In this document: one piece after another, positions 41,807-44,356 of the stretch
Position numbering within the stretch: position 1 is the first letter of the stretch
How the letters are laid out: each line of letters starts with the position of its first letter
NCBI RefSeq assembly: GCF_024626475.1
Contig: NZ_JANKHH010000008.1
Span: 1-44,356, forward strand
DNA: 44,356 nucleotides
Direction: 5' to 3'
From: Parerythrobacter lacustris
GTDB taxonomy: Bacteria; Pseudomonadota; Alphaproteobacteria; Sphingomonadales; Sphingomonadaceae
Position numbers and translations under genes: made by a program
The notes under the pieces: model-generated
Seen by the model: only the letters and a program-made list of their open reading frames with translations
What the model was told of the DNA's origin: nothing
The model's database searches: none

Positions 41807-42395
41807 CACTCTGCGCCCCGACCTCGCGGTGATCGCGGCGCAGGTACCGCAGGGCGCGCGGGTGCTTGATGTCGGCTGCGGCGACGGGGCGCTGATGGCG
41901 GCCTTGCGCGACGGCAAGGGAGTCGACGCGCGCGGGATCGAGATCGACCCCGAACTGGTCGAACGCTGTGTCGCGCGCGGCCTCAGCGTGGTGCAGGGCG
42001 ATGCCGACCGCGACCTCACCTTCTATCCCGACGGCGCGTTCGATGTGGCGATCCTCAGCCAGACGCTGCAAACCGCCGCGCGGCCCGACCACATGATGCG
42101 CGAACTGCTGCGCGTCGGCCGCCGCGCTTTCGTCAGCTTCCCCAATTTCGCCTATTGGCGGATGCGCTGGGCGCTGGTGAGCAAGGGCCGGATGCCGGTA
42201 ACGCGGCATCTGCCGGTCAGCTGGTACGAAACCGAGAACATCCACCACGTGACGGTGAAGGACTTCGAACTGCTCAGCCGCGACCTCGGCGTACGGATCG
42301 AGAACCGCTGGTTCTTCACCGATGAACGCGAGATCGGCGGCAGCGGCGCGAACTGGCGGGCGGAATACGCGCTGTTCGAGGTGAGCGGGGGATAG
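41799..42395 (+). CDS. metW: Methionine biosynthesis protein MetW
   Basis: The 198-residue protein has an SAM-methyltransferase-like fold with [12 protein letters not shown] (22-33). MetW-typical stretches follow ([26 protein letters not shown]). In alphaproteobacteria it is encoded next to metX and is needed with it for methionine synthesis. Overlap with metX by 8 bases shows translational coupling. A repeat follows 9 bases after the stop. Confidence 0.87.
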   Translation: MADTLRPDLAVIAAQVPQGARVLDVGCGDGALMAALRDGKGVDARGIEIDPELVERCVARGLSVVQGDADRDLTFYPDGAFDVAILSQTLQTAARPDHMMRELLRVGRRAFVSFPNFAYWRMRWALVSKGRMPVTRHLPVSWYETENIHHVTVKDFELLSRDLGVRIENRWFFTDEREIGGSGANWRAEYALFEVSGG

Positions 42396-42403
42396 CTTTT
42401 TAA

Positions 42404-42489
42404 CCCGTCATTGCGAGCGGCGAAGCCGCGCGGCAATCCAGAGCTGCTCCGTGCCGCTCTGGATTGCGTCGCTGCGCTCGCAATGACGG
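42404..42489. repeat. Nested hairpin repeat of the GTCATTGCGAG type
   Basis: Outer arms CCGTCATTGCGAGCG (42405-42419) and CGCTCGCAATGACGG (42475-42489) are perfectly complementary. Inner arms GCAATCCAGAGC (42433-42444) and GCTCTGGATTGC (42456-42467) also pair perfectly. This is a common dispersed repeat of alphaproteobacteria. Placed 9 bases after metW, it may also act as a transcript end. Confidence 0.75.
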
Positions 42490-42514
42490 AACGGGTAGGA
42501 TTTGTTGGAATAAA

Positions 42515-42589
42515 GTGACACGTGTCACCCTGTAGGACTTTGTAAGGCGTTGGTTGCAAAGGATTTTGCAAAGTCCAACAGGGCGACAC
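42515..42589. repeat. Long imperfect palindrome starting with GTGACACGTGTCAC
   Basis: A perfect 14-base palindrome, GTGACACGTGTCAC (42515-42528), overlaps the left arm of a larger hairpin. Arms 42522-42542 and 42569-42589 pair over 21 bases with two mismatches around a 26-base loop. The family is unknown to me. It could be a small mobile palindrome or a structured RNA. Confidence 0.65.
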
Positions 42590-42735
42590 ATTCTTGCGGA
42601 AGAGCGGAATAGGGGCCTCTGGACAGACTACAACCGCTGGCGTTTTCAACCGACGATGAAAATGAGCGCGCAATTTATAGCGGCATTCGAGCGTGTAGGA
42701 AAATGTCGGTTATGGGGTGAGAAGGGGACGGACCG

Positions 42736-43326
42736 CTATTCTTGGTCAACCCGGCACCCGTATTGCTCTGCACTTAAACCCAAACGATCAATTTGCATGA
42801 TTTCGTCACGCATCTCCATGAGCATTTTAGCCTCGATGCGCCCTGAAGTAGCCTCTCTCACTTCCTCGATTTGCGTAATGTATCTGCGAATGGAGGCATC
42901 GCTCAGGCTGAAGGGACATTTTTCGTAGGGCCATTCGTTTTCAATGGTCCCGAGCGTCGTCTGGTCCGAGAATGAGAGGCGGCTCATGGTTAGCTCCCCC
43001 TCATCGCAGTTCTTACCGCCCTCGAAAACATCAATGCCGCGGACTGGTTCATCAAAGAACTCTGAGGCGAACCAACGGGCACATCCGCCTGATACGCGAT
43101 CTTCCCAGTACCAGACCAAACCAAATCCCTTCCAATGATACTCCGCATTGGCCCGGGAAGGCACGCCATCGGGCTTCGGGATAACAGGACTGATGAGTGG
43201 AACCAACCAGCCATAAACGAGTATTGGGCCAATTGGTGTAAGTATGATGGTAGCGATAGATAACGCCGCAGCCAATATGGCGCAGCCCAGTGCCGACTTC
43301 TTGCTTGTCCTGTATACCATGAACAA
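42736..43326 (-). CDS. Hypothetical membrane-anchored protein
   Basis: The 196-residue protein begins at 43326 (ATG 43320 is possible). A short basic N-terminus is followed by a hydrophobic region (LGCAILAAALSIATIILTPI, then ILVYGWLVPLISPVI), suggesting one or two membrane helices. The remaining ~140 residues are polar with four Cys (GGCARWF, KNCDEGE, YEKCPFS, YGCRVD), perhaps periplasmic. I recognise no family. GC is lower than in metW and fghA on either side, and the upstream side of its 3' end is packed with repeats, so recent arrival is likely. Confidence 0.65.
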   Translation of the reverse strand: MFMVYRTSKKSALGCAILAAALSIATIILTPIGPILVYGWLVPLISPVIPKPDGVPSRANAEYHWKGFGLVWYWEDRVSGGCARWFASEFFDEPVRGIDVFEGGKNCDEGELTMSRLSFSDQTTLGTIENEWPYEKCPFSLSDASIRRYITQIEEVREATSGRIEAKMLMEMRDEIMQIDRLGLSAEQYGCRVDQE

Positions 43327-43382
43327 TAGCTACAGAGCCGCTTTGATGTCTGCAATGCTACAGTCAGCGGACATCCATCGCC

Positions 43383-44237
43383 TCAACCCAACCACCCCGC
43401 ATGCCACTTCACATGCTCGGCCAGAAAGGTCGAGATGAAGTAGTACGAGTGGTCGTACCCCTCCCGCATGCGGATGCGCGCGTCGATGCCGGCGGCGTCG
43501 CAGGCGCCGGCGAAGCGGTGGGTCTGGAGTTGCTCGTCGAGGAAGGGGTCGGCGGTGCCCTGGTCGATCAGGATGTGGGGGTGGGCCGCGCCATCTTCGA
43601 CCAGCGCGACGGCGTCGTATTCGCGCCATGCCTTCGGGTCGCTCCCTAGATAGCGGCCGAGCGCCTTTTCGCCCCACGGCACCTTGCTCGGCGCGACGAT
43701 CGGGCTGAAGGCGCTGATCGAGCGGAAGCGGTCGGGATTGCGCAAGCCCAAAGTCAGCGCGCCGTGGCCGCCCATGCTGTGCCCGGTGATCGACTGGCGC
43801 GCCAGGTCGACCGGGAAATTCGCTGCGAGCACCTCGGGCAGTTCGCGCTCGATATAGCTGCGCATGCGGTAGTGCCCGGCCCACGGCGCTTGCGTGGCAT
43901 CGACATAGAAGCCCGCGCCCTTGCCGAAGTCGTATTCGCCCTCCGCGTCGGGCACATCGTCGCCATTCTTATCTGGGCCGCGCGGGCTGGTGTCGGGGGC
44001 GACGAAGACGATGCCGTGCTGCGCGCAGGCGGCGCGGTAGTCGCCCTTCTCGGTCACATTGGCGTGGGTGCAGGTGAGGCCGGAGAGGTACCACAGCACG
44101 GGCAGCTTCGCGCCTGATTCGTGCGGCGGGACGTAGACCGAGAAGGTCATGGCGGTGCCGGTCTCGGCGGAGGCGTGGGAGTAGACGCCCTGCGTGCCGC
44201 CGTGGGACTTGTTTTCGCTGAGGATTTCGAGGGTCAT
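43383..44237 (-). CDS. fghA: S-formylglutathione hydrolase
   Basis: This 284-residue esterase-D-type hydrolase has triad S154 (ITGHSMGGHGAL), D230 (IDQGTADPF) and H263 (GYDHSYYFI). The N-terminal LWYLSGLTCTHAN and APDTSPRG are typical of the family. It splits S-formylglutathione to formate and glutathione, the last step of glutathione-dependent formaldehyde detoxification. The partner dehydrogenase is not in the window. Confidence 0.92.
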   Translation of the reverse strand: MTLEILSENKSHGGTQGVYSHASAETGTAMTFSVYVPPHESGAKLPVLWYLSGLTCTHANVTEKGDYRAACAQHGIVFVAPDTSPRGPDKNGDDVPDAEGEYDFGKGAGFYVDATQAPWAGHYRMRSYIERELPEVLAANFPVDLARQSITGHSMGGHGALTLGLRNPDRFRSISAFSPIVAPSKVPWGEKALGRYLGSDPKAWREYDAVALVEDGAAHPHILIDQGTADPFLDEQLQTHRFAGACDAAGIDARIRMREGYDHSYYFISTFLAEHVKWHAGWLG

Positions 44238-44255
44238 GGGCCGACACTAGCCGTG

Positions 44256-44316
44256 CGTGCCGGGCTTGTCGAAGGCAAGACTTGCCAATTTCCGTCGCCC
44301 CGGACTTGATCCGGGG
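44256..44316. repeat. Dispersed repeats upstream of fghA
   Basis: GGGCTTGTCGAAGGC (about 44256-44270) is a degenerate arm of the repeat at 40598-40670. Next to it CCCCGGA (44298-44304) and TCCGGGG (44310-44316) form the hairpin of another common alphaproteobacterial repeat. Both lie in the upstream region of fghA. Confidence 0.55.
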
Positions 44317-44356
44317 TCCCGCTTGTTTGTGGCAACGCGCCGGGCCGCGAGGGAAA

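Larger units (their letters stand above)
42396..42735. other. Repeat-filled intergenic region after metW
   Basis: This 340-base stretch has no credible gene. It contains a REP-type hairpin (42404-42489), a second, unrelated long palindrome (42515-42589) and about 145 bases of unremarkable DNA up to the convergent hypothetical gene. Confidence 0.6.

Overview
The window is high-GC chromosomal DNA from an alphaproteobacterium, most likely a sphingomonad of the Erythrobacter/Novosphingobium type. The signs are TonB-dependent uptake paired with an MFS permease, a metX-metW pair, a hisC-tyrC pair, ftsE-ftsX followed by DUF218 and plsC genes, a DUF4402 chaperone/usher pilus operon, and dispersed palindromic repeats of the CCCTTCGACAAGCTCAGG kind. 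No rRNA or CRISPR array is visible. One tRNA (Leu, GAG) is present.

Layout. 1-865: the right end of an IS3-family element joined to the C-terminal quarter of an RND efflux pump, both of lower GC than their surroundings. 939-14515: the centrepiece, a sulfoquinovose (SQ) utilisation locus. On the minus strand are a TonB receptor and an MFS permease. Divergently on the plus strand is a tightly overlapping operon: GH31 sulfoquinovosidase, LacI regulator, aldo-keto reductase, SsuD-like SQ monooxygenase, GlpD, FMN reductase, a RibB-like protein, then two acyl-CoA dehydrogenase-like genes. 14652-20609: a cytoplasmic sulfite dehydrogenase operon (soeABC), mobA and a c-type cytochrome lipoprotein. 20663-22257: a cysteine-synthase-like enzyme divergent from an Lrp/AsnC regulator. 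22259-29578: a pilus operon with four DUF4402 subunits, a chaperone and an unusually long usher. 29728-32047: a two-subunit acyl-CoA dehydrogenase like PimC/PimD. 32048-34332: a low-GC island with a truncated Rhs protein, a variable toxin-like tip, a probable immunity gene and Rhs debris next to tRNA-Leu. 34559-44237: mostly housekeeping genes (zinc-ribbon membrane protein, ftsEX, DUF218, plsC, tyrC, hisC, metX, metW, fghA), interrupted near 42.4-43.3 kb by repeats and an orphan membrane protein.

How the parts fit. I infer that SQ glycosides from plant or cyanobacterial sulfolipid cross the outer membrane through the TonB receptor and the inner membrane through the MFS permease. The GH31 enzyme would release SQ and glycerol. 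Monooxygenase plus FMN reductase would cut the C-S bond to give 6-oxo-glucose and sulfite. The aldo-keto reductase would yield glucose, GlpD would take glycerol 3-phosphate, and SoeABC would oxidise sulfite to sulfate. The core (SQase, monooxygenase, flavin reductase, reductase) matches the known oxidative desulfonation route (sulfo-SMO/ASMO). The glpD gene, the acyl-CoA dehydrogenases, the adjacent soeABC-mobA and especially a RibB homologue that has lost its catalytic residues are the parts I consider new or unexplained.
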